A stretch of DNA of 64,000 nt from Martelella sp. NC20 (GTDB lineage: Bacteria > Pseudomonadota > Alphaproteobacteria > Rhizobiales > Rhizobiaceae), in NCBI RefSeq assembly GCF_013459645.1, contig NZ_CP054861.1:2220001-2284000 (forward strand), in the 5' to 3' direction. How positions within the stretch are numbered: the first letter of the stretch is position 1; the number at the start of each line of letters is the position of its first letter. Below the pieces are notes generated by a model that searched no databases, was not told the DNA's origin, and was given only the letters and a program-made list of their open reading frames with translations. Both the position numbers and the translations under genes were made by a program. Of the stretch, positions 8,351-17,079 are shown in pieces.

Positions 8351-8897
8351 TATTCCATTGAATTTTAGACGGTCGGCCGATCGGCCGAACAGGCGCAATA
8401 ACGCGTACCGCCCACGCGGGGGTACCTGGCGGTTCGGCGTTTCTAGCCATTGCAACTTTAAGGCGAGTTAACGAACGGGGATAACTTGTGGAAAATGATC
8501 ATGCGCAACTGAAAATCGCTAGCTGTTCGAGCTTTCCTGATCGGCATATATTTGTCATGTTTCTGCCATATGAGCTTCAATCATCTGATTGAATCTGCTG
8601 CCAGAATCAGCCTCACCTCAATGTGTTTCACAGTTTCGGAACTTGAGATTGCGCGATTATATATTTAAAAACATCGCTTTACAAAACTACCTAAATTCAT
8701 CTTCGGTTCAGAAAAAATGACCTACACGGCTTGCGGTCGACGCGAGTTTGCGTTAGTGACTTTCGTCAAAGTGGCAGGTAAGAGTCCACTGCACAGGTCC
8801 CCAACATAAATGAGCAGTGCGCCGAAGAGCAAGCGTAGTTGCACCGTGAGAGTGTGGTAGCGCTGTCATTTGACGAGTTTTTTTAAGGAGTACTCCC
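8351..8897. promoter_or_regulatory. Long AT-rich leader upstream of the adhesin gene
   Basis: About 547 bp without a gene and noticeably more AT-rich than its neighbours, especially 8640-8720 (for example TTATATATTTAAAAAC). Long AT-rich upstream regions are common ahead of regulated surface adhesin genes. I cannot assign exact promoter boxes. A Shine-Dalgarno AAGGAG lies at 8885-8890 before the GTG start at 8898. Confidence 0.5.
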
Positions 8898-11800
8898 GTG
8901 GATGCAATCATTGTCGACAAGAGCGACGGCTCCCAGCATCGTCAGTCCGTAACCGGTCTTCAGCTTGACGAAGCGTCTGTTGTAAAACTTCCCATCGCAC
9001 CGGAAAGCGTTGTTTCCTTCGAACAGAACGGCAACGATCTCCTGATCGTCATGGCCTCCGGAGAGACGATCGTCATCGGCGATTTCTTCATCGATTTCGA
9101 CGACGAGCGCAATGAGCTGATCCTCGTCGACGATGACGGCATCGCGTGGTGGGGACAGTATTCCGGTCCGTGGAGCGATTTCGCCTTCGCCGAGATCGGC
9201 GCTGACGGCGTGGCGCCTTTCCCGTTTGCGGCGCTCGGCGGACTTGGCGCCGCCGCGGCCGGCGGCCTGGCCTTTGGGGCCGGCGGAGGCAGCGAGGACG
9301 CGGCGAGCGTATTCCCGGTGGTGGATGTGCAGGATATCGCTGACGATCCGGCCGGCGACCGCGTGACGGTTCGCGGCAGCAGCACGGGCGACTACGTTGT
9401 CGTGTCCTACCCGGACGAAAACGGCAACATTGTTACATCCGATCCCATTGCCGTCGACGAGGACGGAAACTGGTCTTACGACCTTCCGCGCGACAACATT
9501 GCCGAGGGTGATGTCGACGTTATCGGGACTGTGACTGACGAGAATGGCAACCCGGTTCAGGACGAAAACGGTAATCCGATCTCTGATTCGGAAACGGCAA
9601 ATCTGGATCTGACAGGCCCCACGGTTGCTGTCGATATCGAGAACGATGGCCAATCCGGCACGGTGACCTTCACCTTCTCCGAAGCGGTAACCGGTTTTGG
9701 TATGTCGGATGTCAGCGTTAACAACGGCACGCTGTCGAACCTGACGCAGGTTGACGATCATACCTGGACGGCGACGGTGACGCCGGCGGCCACCGGCGAT
9801 GTCTCGGTTGAAGTGACCGAGGGGTCCTATACCGACCTTGCCGGCAATGCGGGCACGAAGGGTTCCGACACGGAAGGCTTCGACCGCACCGCGCCGACGG
9901 TTGACGTTGTCATCACCGACAATGGCCAGGACGGCGAACTGGTTCTGACCTTCTCGCCGGATACCGACCGCGACAGCTTCGACCCGTCCGTCGATCTGGT
10001 GCTCGACAATGCCGATCTTGGCACGGACGGCACATGGTCTGAAGATGGCGACGGCAATCAGGTCTGGACCGTGACGATCACGCCGACCGGCACCGGCGAG
10101 GTGACGGCAACCGTTACCGACGGTTCGTATCTCGACACCGCCGGCAATGCGGGCGAGGAAGGCTCCGACACGGAGAACTTCGACGTCGCCGGCCCCTCCG
10201 TTGTCGTCGATATCGAGAACAACGGCCAGTCCGGCACGGTGACCTTTACCTTCTCCGAAGCCGTGACCGGTTTCGCGGCCTCCGATGTCAGCGTTGGCAA
10301 CGGCACGCTGTCGAACCTGACGCAGGTTGACGATCATACCTGGACGGCGACGGTGACGCCGGCCGCCACCGGCGACGTCTCGGTTGAAGTGACCGAGGGT
10401 TCCTATACCGACCTTGCCGGCAATGCGGGCACGAAGGGTTCCGACACGGAAGGCTTCGACCGCACCGCGCCGACGGTTGACGTTGTCATCACCGACAATG
10501 GCCAGGACGGCGAACTGGTTCTGACCTTCTCGCCGGATACCGACCGCGACAGCTTCGACCCGTCCGTCGATCTGGTGCTCGACAATGCCGATCTCGGCAC
10601 GGATGGCACATGGTCGGAAGATGGCGACGGCAATCAGGTCTGGACCGTGACGATCACGCCGACCGGCACTGGCGAGGTGACGGCCACCGTTACCGACGGT
10701 TCGTATCTCGACACCGACGGCAATGCGGGCGAGGAAGGCTCCGACACGGAAGTCTTCGACGTCGACGGCCCCTCGGTGATCGTCGATATCGAGAACAACG
10801 GCCAGTCCGGCACGGTGACCTTCACCTTCTCGGAAGCCGTGACCGGCTTCGCGGCCTCCGATGTCAGCGTTGGCAACGGCACGCTGTCGGGCCTGACGCA
10901 GGTTGACGATCACACCTGGACGGCGACGGTGACGCCTGCCGCCACCGGCGATGTCTCGGTTGAAGTGACCGAGGGTTCCTATACCGACCTTGCCGGCAAT
11001 GCAGGCACGAAGGGTTCCGACACGGAAGGCTTCGACCGCACCGCGCCGACGGTTGGCGTTGTCATCACCGACAATGGCCAGGACGGCGAACTGGTTCTGA
11101 CCTTCTCGCCGGATACCGACCGCGGCAGCTTCGACCCGTCCGCCGATCTGGTGCTCGACAATGCCGATCTCGGCACGGACGGCACATGGTCGGAAGATGG
11201 CGACGGCAATCAGGTCTGGACCGTGACGATCACGCCGACCGGCACTGGCGAGGTGACGGCAACCGTTACCGACGGTTCGTATCTCGACACCGCCGGCAAT
11301 GCGGGCGAGGAAGGCTCCGACACGGAAGTCTTCGACGTCGACGGCCCCTCCGTTGTCGTCGATATCGAGAACAACGGCCAGTCCGGCACGGTGACCTTCA
11401 CCTTCTCGGAAGCGGTAACCGGTTTCGCGGCCTCCGATGTCAGCGTTGGCAACGGCACGCTGTCGGGCCTGACGCAGGTTGACGATCATACCTGGACGGC
11501 GACGGTGACGCCTGAAAAGGCGGGCGGAGATGTTTCCGTCACGGTTGGTGAAGACAGCTATGCCGACCTTGCCGGGAACCTCGGCTCGAGCGGCACGGAT
11601 ACGGAAGCCTTCGATCGTTACGAGCCGCTGGCAGAGGGCGATCACAGCAGCCTGACGCTTGCCGGCGACGACTTCAAGAGCGACGAGAACTTCAATGTCG
11701 CGTTCGTTCTCGATTTCAGCGGCAGCGTGAACAACAGCGAAGCCGATCAGATGCTCCAGGCGGTCAAGGCAGCCGGTCAGGCTTTCTTTGAAGGGACGAC

Positions 11801-12977
11801 GGGCGACGTCCAGATCCAACTCGTGGCGTTTTCTTCGGATGCCCAATCGACCGTATCCTTCTCCAACTATGCCGACTTCGCTGCGCAGATCGCGGCTTGG
11901 GAGAACCAGCGCCCCTACAATGGCGGCACGGACTATACGGCGGCCGTCGACAAGACCATGGAGGCGTTCCAGCCTTTGGACGACTACAACAATCGGGTCT
12001 TCTTCATGAGTGACGGAGAGCCGACCGAGCAGACCACGCAGCACTGGAACGGTTCCAACTGGGTTGTCGATCACTCGCTGGACAGCGACACCGAGAATGC
12101 ATGGAACGAATTCGTTGCCAACAACAATATCGACGTGCAGACGGTCGGCATCGGTCAGGGCGTCACGGTTCCCCGGCTGCAGGATGTCGATGAGGCCGAT
12201 GGCGATAATCATGTCATCCAGGTTTCGAACTTCGACGACCTCGTGGACGACTTGCTTGATGTGATCAGGGAAGTGGATGTTGCCGGCAATGTGCTGAATG
12301 GCAATGACGGCATCGCCGGCACAGCGGATGACGATCTTCTGGGTGTCGATGGCGGCCGCATCCTGTCGATCGCGGTTGATGGCGAGGTCTACACCTATGA
12401 TCTGAGCGGTATCACCGACAGCAATGGTGGAGCGGTCGCCGACGGGTCCATCCTGAACGTGGAAACCGATCAGGGCGGTAGGCTTGTCTTCGACTTCGAA
12501 ACCGGCGACTGGACCTACACTGCCAACCCCGATACCGCGACCGGAACGGAGACTTTCGATTACGTTCTGACCGATGACAGCGGCGACACGAGCAGCGCAA
12601 CGCTGACGATCGATGTCGAGGCTGCACCGGAGGCGGCAACCATGTCGTTCGACGCGGAGACATCCGGTGCGGGCGAAGACGCTTCCGTCTTCACGATGGC
12701 TGCGGCCGACCTTTCGGTCGCAACCCTTGGCCTCAGCGCCGTGGACGAAGCCACGGCCGACGACGACAGCGCGTCTTCGCAGCCGGAAGATGCAGCCGAC
12801 ATTGCCCTCGATGACCTCGTCTACGAGGACAGCGGCGAAAGCCTGGATGCCTATCTGCCCGAGGAAAGCGTCTCGATCGCATCGTCCGCAGAGACTGCGG
12901 CCTCTCCGTCCGACAGCGGCGCAACGGCATCGCTCAGCCTCGACGAGATCGAGAACCATGCGGCGCTTGTCGGTTAA
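8898..12977 (+). CDS. Large BapA-prefix / Ig-repeat / VWA adhesin secreted by the adjacent type I system
   Basis: 1359 residues, GTG start with AAGGAG 7 bp upstream. Residues 1-100 resemble the BapA-type prefix domain; a Gly/Ala-rich hinge follows, with GAAAAGG at 117-123 that resembles a LapG-type di-alanine protease site. Residues 242-908 are seven Ig-like modules in an alternating A-B order. A VWA domain spans about 931-1125, with the MIDAS start DFSGS (Asp939) and a later SDGEP. A cadherin/VCBS-like module (about 1140-1240) and an acidic tail ending NHAALVG follow. There is no Sec signal, and no RTX nonapeptides are visible. The next genes encode a complete type I secretion system, so the likely role is cell-surface adhesion or biofilm formation. 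Confidence 0.88.
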   Translation: MDAIIVDKSDGSQHRQSVTGLQLDEASVVKLPIAPESVVSFEQNGNDLLIVMASGETIVIGDFFIDFDDERNELILVDDDGIAWWGQYSGPWSDFAFAEIGADGVAPFPFAALGGLGAAAAGGLAFGAGGGSEDAASVFPVVDVQDIADDPAGDRVTVRGSSTGDYVVVSYPDENGNIVTSDPIAVDEDGNWSYDLPRDNIAEGDVDVIGTVTDENGNPVQDENGNPISDSETANLDLTGPTVAVDIENDGQSGTVTFTFSEAVTGFGMSDVSVNNGTLSNLTQVDDHTWTATVTPAATGDVSVEVTEGSYTDLAGNAGTKGSDTEGFDRTAPTVDVVITDNGQDGELVLTFSPDTDRDSFDPSVDLVLDNADLGTDGTWSEDGDGNQVWTVTITPTGTGEVTATVTDGSYLDTAGNAGEEGSDTENFDVAGPSVVVDIENNGQSGTVTFTFSEAVTGFAASDVSVGNGTLSNLTQVDDHTWTATVTPAATGDVSVEVTEGSYTDLAGNAGTKGSDTEGFDRTAPTVDVVITDNGQDGELVLTFSPDTDRDSFDPSVDLVLDNADLGTDGTWSEDGDGNQVWTVTITPTGTGEVTATVTDGSYLDTDGNAGEEGSDTEVFDVDGPSVIVDIENNGQSGTVTFTFSEAVTGFAASDVSVGNGTLSGLTQVDDHTWTATVTPAATGDVSVEVTEGSYTDLAGNAGTKGSDTEGFDRTAPTVGVVITDNGQDGELVLTFSPDTDRGSFDPSADLVLDNADLGTDGTWSEDGDGNQVWTVTITPTGTGEVTATVTDGSYLDTAGNAGEEGSDTEVFDVDGPSVVVDIENNGQSGTVTFTFSEAVTGFAASDVSVGNGTLSGLTQVDDHTWTATVTPEKAGGDVSVTVGEDSYADLAGNLGSSGTDTEAFDRYEPLAEGDHSSLTLAGDDFKSDENFNVAFVLDFSGSVNNSEADQMLQAVKAAGQAFFEGTTGDVQIQLVAFSSDAQSTVSFSNYADFAAQIAAWENQRPYNGGTDYTAAVDKTMEAFQPLDDYNNRVFFMSDGEPTEQTTQHWNGSNWVVDHSLDSDTENAWNEFVANNNIDVQTVGIGQGVTVPRLQDVDEADGDNHVIQVSNFDDLVDDLLDVIREVDVAGNVLNGNDGIAGTADDDLLGVDGGRILSIAVDGEVYTYDLSGITDSNGGAVADGSILNVETDQGGRLVFDFETGDWTYTANPDTATGTETFDYVLTDDSGDTSSATLTIDVEAAPEAATMSFDAETSGAGEDASVFTMAAADLSVATLGLSAVDEATADDDSASSQPEDAADIALDDLVYEDSGESLDAYLPEESVSIASSAETAASPSDSGATASLSLDEIENHAALVG
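9621..11622 (+). repeat. 576-bp near-identical tandem repeats inside the adhesin gene
   Basis: Period 576 bp (192 residues): copies start near 9621, 10197 and 10773, with a partial fourth at 11349. Each unit encodes one A-type Ig module (IENNGQSGTVTFTFSEAVTG) and one B-type module (ITDNGQDGELVLTFSPDTDR). The copies differ at only scattered positions, so unequal recombination could change copy number. Short-read assemblies may collapse this region. Confidence 0.93.
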
Positions 12978-12997
12978 TCGACGGCATCAGCGACAAG

Positions 12998-13025
12998 GGC
13001 CGGCGGCGGCAATCCGCCGCCGGCC
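12998..13025 (+). terminator. Perfect 12-bp GC hairpin between adhesin and transporter genes
   Basis: GGCCGGCGGCGG (12998-13009) pairs perfectly with CCGCCGCCGGCC (13014-13025) across the loop CAAT. No T-run follows, so it is not a classical terminator. It could attenuate read-through or protect the 3' end of the adhesin message, giving more adhesin than transporter from one promoter. Confidence 0.65.
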
Positions 13026-13055
13026 GCAACACGTTTCCATCGAACTGGTCGGGCC

Positions 13056-15251
13056 ATGAACGAGAACGTCACCCTAAACCCCATTTCCGGCGATATCACC
13101 GAGACGACCGACGATCGCCATGCAGGGGTCGACGGCTGGATCGAGGCCGTGCTGCGGGTTGCCGGTCACTACCGGGTCGACTGTTCGCCGGAACAGCTCA
13201 GGCTCTCAAGCGCCTGGGACAGGAGCGGAAACCGGAGGAAATCCTTCGAGAAACTGGCGCGACAGGCAGGCCTGGCCGTCAAGTTCGTCGCAACGGATGT
13301 AACCCGGCTGTCGCCGATGCGCTTTCCGGTCGTCATCGTCTTGAAGGACGGCCAGATCGGCGTTGCCTCGCATCGGGACGAAACCGGTCTTGCGATTGCA
13401 TTTTCCGGCGATGAAGGCCTGACCACCGAGGTTGAGTTTACCGCGCTGCGTGACCGGGTCGAACTCGTCGCGGTTCTGCGCCCGGCCAGCGGCATGCCCG
13501 ACAGCCGGATCGACGATTACATCGCGCCGTTCAAGAAGCACTGGCTGCGCGCGATCGTATTGTCCGATCTCAGGCCCTATGTCTTCATCATGCTGGCATC
13601 GCTCAGCGCCAATGTCCTGGGGCTGGCCAGCATCATCTTTTCCATGCAGGTTTATGACCGGGTGGTGCCGGCGCAATCCTATCCGACGCTGTTCGTTCTC
13701 GGCGGCGGCGCGCTGATGGCGGTGGCCTTCGCTTTCCTCATGCGGCAGATGCGCATGAAGATCACGGACGTATTGGGCAAGCGCGCCGATCTGCGCATTT
13801 CCGACAGGGTATTCGGTCATGCCCTGCGGGTTAAGAACATTGCGCGGCCGCGCGCGACCGGCACTTTCATCGCGCAGCTTCGCGAGGTCGAGCATATCCG
13901 CGAGATGATGACCTCCTCGGCGATTTCGGCGATTGCGGACCTGCCTTTCTTCCTGCTCTTCTGCCTGATTTTCTGGTGGGTTGGTGGCAATCTGATCTGG
14001 GTGCCCGCCGTCGCGGTTCTGCTGCTGATCCTGCCCGGCATTCTTTCGCAACGAAAACTGCGGGCGCTGGCACAGGCCAATATGCGCGAAAGCGCCCTGC
14101 GCAATGCCATGCTGGTGGAAGCGGTTCAGGGGCTCGACGACATCAAGCTTTTGCAGGCCGAGGACCGGTTCCAGAATCACTGGAACCATTACAACGCCAT
14201 CAATGCCGATTCGGGCATGAAGCTGCGCGATCTTGTCGGCTCGCTGTCCAACTGGACCCAGACGGTGCAGGGCATGGTCTATATCGCGGTGGTCGGTTTT
14301 GGCGCTCCCGCCGTGATGTATGGCGACATGACGACCGGCGCGCTGGTCGCCGCGGCAATGCTCTCGACCCGGATGCTGGCGCCGCTTGCCGGCGTCACGC
14401 AGATACTCAATCGCTGGCAGCAGGCGCGGATCGCAAGCGAAAGCCTGGACAAGATCATGATGCTGCCGGTCGACCGTCCCGAAAATGCCAAGCGTATCCA
14501 CAAGCCCGTTATCGAAGGCGCCTATCATTTCAGGAACGCGGTTTTCGCCTATGGCGAACAGCCCGTCCTGACCGTTGCAGACCTGAAGGTCGCGCCGGGC
14601 TCCAAAATCGGGATCATCGGTCGCAATGGCGCGGGAAAGTCGACGCTGCTTCAGGGTCTTTCCGGCCTGCTCGAGGCAAAGGCCGGGACCGTTCTGCTCG
14701 ATTCCGTCAACATCGCCCATATCGACCCGGCCGATCTGCGCCGCCGGGTCGGCCTGGTCAGCCAGAATGCCCGCCTGTTCCATGGCACCATCCGCGAGAA
14801 TCTCGCGCTCGGCGCGCCACATGCCAGGGATGAGGAGTTGATCGCGGCGCTGGAGTCCACCGGGGCATGGGAATTCGTCAGCCATCTGCCGGAGGGGCTC
14901 GACTATGTGATTCAGGAGGGCGGCATCGGTCTTTCCGGAGGTCAGAACCAGAGCCTTCTGCTGTCGCGGCTGTTGCTGCGCGACCCGTCGATCATTCTGC
15001 TGGATGAGCCGACGACGTCCCTCGACGAGACGGCGGAACAGAAGGTTCTGGCCGCGCTTGGCGCCCTGTCGCCGGAAACGACGCTGTTCGTCGCCACGCA
15101 CAAGCCCTCGGTGCTCGCCGTGGTCGACCGGTTGCTCGTCATCTCCGGCGGCAAAATCATCATGGACGGCCCGCGCGACCGGATTCTCTCCCGGCTGCGC
15201 AAGGGCGAGGCAAAAGCCGCCGCCGCCGCTGCGGACAAGGAGACCGTCTGA
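13056..15251 (+). CDS. Type I secretion ABC transporter (permease-ATPase, LapB-like)
   Basis: 731 residues in the usual order: an N-terminal peptidase C39-like domain (about 25-145), a six-helix membrane domain (about 165-440), and an ATPase domain (about 490-715) with Walker A GRNGAGKST, signature LSGGQ and Walker B LLDEP. The C39-like domain lacks the normal glutamine/cysteine catalytic context, so it is probably a docking domain for unfolded substrate, as in LapB and HlyB. It drives ATP-dependent export of the adhesin through the inner membrane. Its ATG lies 78 bp after the adhesin stop, and its stop shares one base with the start of the next gene. Confidence 0.92.
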   Translation: MNENVTLNPISGDITETTDDRHAGVDGWIEAVLRVAGHYRVDCSPEQLRLSSAWDRSGNRRKSFEKLARQAGLAVKFVATDVTRLSPMRFPVVIVLKDGQIGVASHRDETGLAIAFSGDEGLTTEVEFTALRDRVELVAVLRPASGMPDSRIDDYIAPFKKHWLRAIVLSDLRPYVFIMLASLSANVLGLASIIFSMQVYDRVVPAQSYPTLFVLGGGALMAVAFAFLMRQMRMKITDVLGKRADLRISDRVFGHALRVKNIARPRATGTFIAQLREVEHIREMMTSSAISAIADLPFFLLFCLIFWWVGGNLIWVPAVAVLLLILPGILSQRKLRALAQANMRESALRNAMLVEAVQGLDDIKLLQAEDRFQNHWNHYNAINADSGMKLRDLVGSLSNWTQTVQGMVYIAVVGFGAPAVMYGDMTTGALVAAAMLSTRMLAPLAGVTQILNRWQQARIASESLDKIMMLPVDRPENAKRIHKPVIEGAYHFRNAVFAYGEQPVLTVADLKVAPGSKIGIIGRNGAGKSTLLQGLSGLLEAKAGTVLLDSVNIAHIDPADLRRRVGLVSQNARLFHGTIRENLALGAPHARDEELIAALESTGAWEFVSHLPEGLDYVIQEGGIGLSGGQNQSLLLSRLLLRDPSIILLDEPTTSLDETAEQKVLAALGALSPETTLFVATHKPSVLAVVDRLLVISGGKIIMDGPRDRILSRLRKGEAKAAAAAADKETV

Positions 15252-16432
15252 TGGTCAGCAGCGATTATGACAGCCTGACGGGTGGTGACGACGTCACCGC
15301 CAGCGGCGCGAACAAGGTGGTGTTTGCACTGACGCTGATCCTTGCGGCCTTCTTTGCCTGGAGCTATTTCTTCTCGGTCGAGGAGGTTTCCTCCGGTCCG
15401 GGAACTGTCGTGCCGCTGTCGCACGAACAGGTGATCCAGTCCTTCGATGGCGGCATTCTGGCCGAATTGAATGTCAGTACCGGCCAACTGGTTGACAAGA
15501 ACGAGGTTCTGGCCGAGTTCGATCCAACCCGCGCGCAATCGCAATATGACGAAACCGCCGCGCGCTATCGTGCCGCCCTTGCCCAGGCGGTGCGGCTTCA
15601 GGCCGAGGTGGTCGGCGCGGATCATGTCAGCTTTCCCGCGGCCCTTGATGACTATCCCGAGCTGACCGCCTCTGAAGAGGCCTTGTTCAAGGCGCGCCAG
15701 GGTAGCTACCGCGAATCCCTCGGTGATATGCGCACCGACATGGACCTGATCGAGCAGCAGCTCAAACTGACGGAGCCGCTCATCAAGACAGGCGCGGCCA
15801 GCAAGGTCGAACTCATCAGGCTCCAGCGCGACATGGCTGACATCAAGCTGAAGATGGACGACATGCGTTCGAAATACATGATCGAGAACGGCGAGAAACT
15901 GGCCGAAGCCCAGGCACAGGTCGCCACGCTTCTGTCCTCGCTCAACGGTCTGGAGGATACGCTTTCCCATACGGTTATCCGGTCGCCGGTCCATGGCATC
16001 GTCAAGGAGATCAATGTGACCACCATCGGCGGCGTGGTCTCGCCGAATGGCGCGCTTATGACCATCGTGCCGGTCGGCGACCAGCTCAGGATCGAGGCCA
16101 GGATTTCGCCGCGCGATATCGCCTTCATCCATCCCGGTCAGGAGGCGCTGGTGAAAATCACGGCCTATGACTATTCGATCTATGGCGGACTTGAGGGTTC
16201 GGTCGAGAATATCTCGCCGGATACGATCCGCGACGAGATCAATCCGGAAAACCTCTATTACCGGGTCTATATCCGCACCGCCTCCGACGCGCTTGTGAAC
16301 GAGGCCGGAAAACGCTTCCCCATCACGCCCGGCATGGTTGCCGCCGTCGATATCAAGACGGGCGAGAAAACCATCTGGGACTATCTCATCAAGCCGCTCA
16401 ACCGTGGCCGGGAGGCCTTGCGCGAACGGTGA
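15251..16432 (+). CDS. Type I secretion membrane-fusion protein (HlyD family)
   Basis: 393 residues. One transmembrane helix near residues 25-45 is followed by a half-lipoyl segment (GTVVPLSHEQVIQSFDGGILAEL), a long coiled coil (about 90-240), the second lipoyl half (TVIRSPVHGIVKEINVTTIGG) and a beta-barrel end. This is the HlyD/LapC architecture: it bridges the inner-membrane ABC transporter and the TolC-like outer-membrane protein. The start overlaps the transporter stop (TGATG), indicating translational coupling. Confidence 0.92.
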   Translation: MVSSDYDSLTGGDDVTASGANKVVFALTLILAAFFAWSYFFSVEEVSSGPGTVVPLSHEQVIQSFDGGILAELNVSTGQLVDKNEVLAEFDPTRAQSQYDETAARYRAALAQAVRLQAEVVGADHVSFPAALDDYPELTASEEALFKARQGSYRESLGDMRTDMDLIEQQLKLTEPLIKTGAASKVELIRLQRDMADIKLKMDDMRSKYMIENGEKLAEAQAQVATLLSSLNGLEDTLSHTVIRSPVHGIVKEINVTTIGGVVSPNGALMTIVPVGDQLRIEARISPRDIAFIHPGQEALVKITAYDYSIYGGLEGSVENISPDTIRDEINPENLYYRVYIRTASDALVNEAGKRFPITPGMVAAVDIKTGEKTIWDYLIKPLNRGREALRER

Positions 16433-16513
16433 TCCCCGGCCTGCCTCGCAGGCTCAACATGCCCGGCCTGCTCGGCGGGCCCAACGTGATCGTAAAACTG
16501 AAGGAGAGTTGAA

Positions 16514-16924
16514 ATGCTGAAAACCGTATCCATCGCCGTGCTGGCCAGCGTCCTGTCCGTGGGATCCGCCTATGCCGGAATGCTCAACGAGCACAACCCG
16601 AACATGCGCTTCGAGAGCGTCTCACCGGCGTTGCCCGAACTCAACGAGCGCTTCGTGCGCAACGGCAAATCGGTGTCCGTCGGCCTCGTCCGCCAGATCG
16701 AACTCGGCGCGACGCCGGAACAGGTCTCGTCGCTGCTCGGACAGCCGGTGCGGGTCACGAACAGGGGTGGGGCCCAGGTATGGGACTACAACCTCCAGTT
16801 CAAGACAGCCGAGGACGGCGACATCGTCTGCCAGTACAAGGTTCTGTTCGCCGGCGCGCGTCAGGTGGATGAAACCGTCTGGAGGCGGCCGCAGTGCCGC
16901 GAACTTGTTCTCGGTCACAACTGA
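16514..16924 (+). CDS. Small periplasmic BamE/SmpA-like protein of the secretion operon
   Basis: 136 residues. It has a Sec signal peptide (MLKTVSIAVLASVLSVGSAYA) with likely cleavage after AYA and no lipobox. The body contains VRQIELGATPEQVSSLLGQPVR and AQVWDYNLQF, the alpha-alpha-beta pattern of the SmpA/OmlA/BamE fold. Two cysteines (IVCQYK, RPQCRE) could form a disulfide. AAGGAGAG lies 5-12 bp before the ATG. It lies 81 bp after the membrane-fusion gene and ahead of the TolC-like gene, so it may help assemble the outer-membrane part of the system. That role is inferred from position. Confidence 0.75.
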   Translation: MLKTVSIAVLASVLSVGSAYAGMLNEHNPNMRFESVSPALPELNERFVRNGKSVSVGLVRQIELGATPEQVSSLLGQPVRVTNRGGAQVWDYNLQFKTAEDGDIVCQYKVLFAGARQVDETVWRRPQCRELVLGHN

Positions 16925-17079
16925 GTTGTGCGGACCGAATCTATTGTTTATGTTCTGACATAAGTGATTCGGTAGCATCCCGCAGCAATCTGTGCCTGCG
17001 TTTTCCGCTCGGGAACGAAACAGTCCCTGGAAATCCAGTCTTGAGGCATTTCTTCAAGACAGCATAGCATGGAAACGTA

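Noticed and set aside
9827..11458. Repeated short minus-strand frames of 76-82 codons inside the adhesin gene
   Set aside because: They recur with the 576-bp DNA repeat and are shadows of the coding repeat.
8883..12959. 1358-codon open frame antisense to the adhesin gene
   Set aside because: It mirrors the sense gene almost exactly; strong GC bias at third positions and repeats remove stops from the opposite frame. The product is Arg/Val/His-rich with no domains, and there is no ribosome-binding site.
13206..15101. 631-codon frame antisense to the secretion ABC transporter
   Set aside because: Sense strand encodes a complete ABC transporter with all motifs; the antisense product is Gln/Arg/His-rich and without domains.
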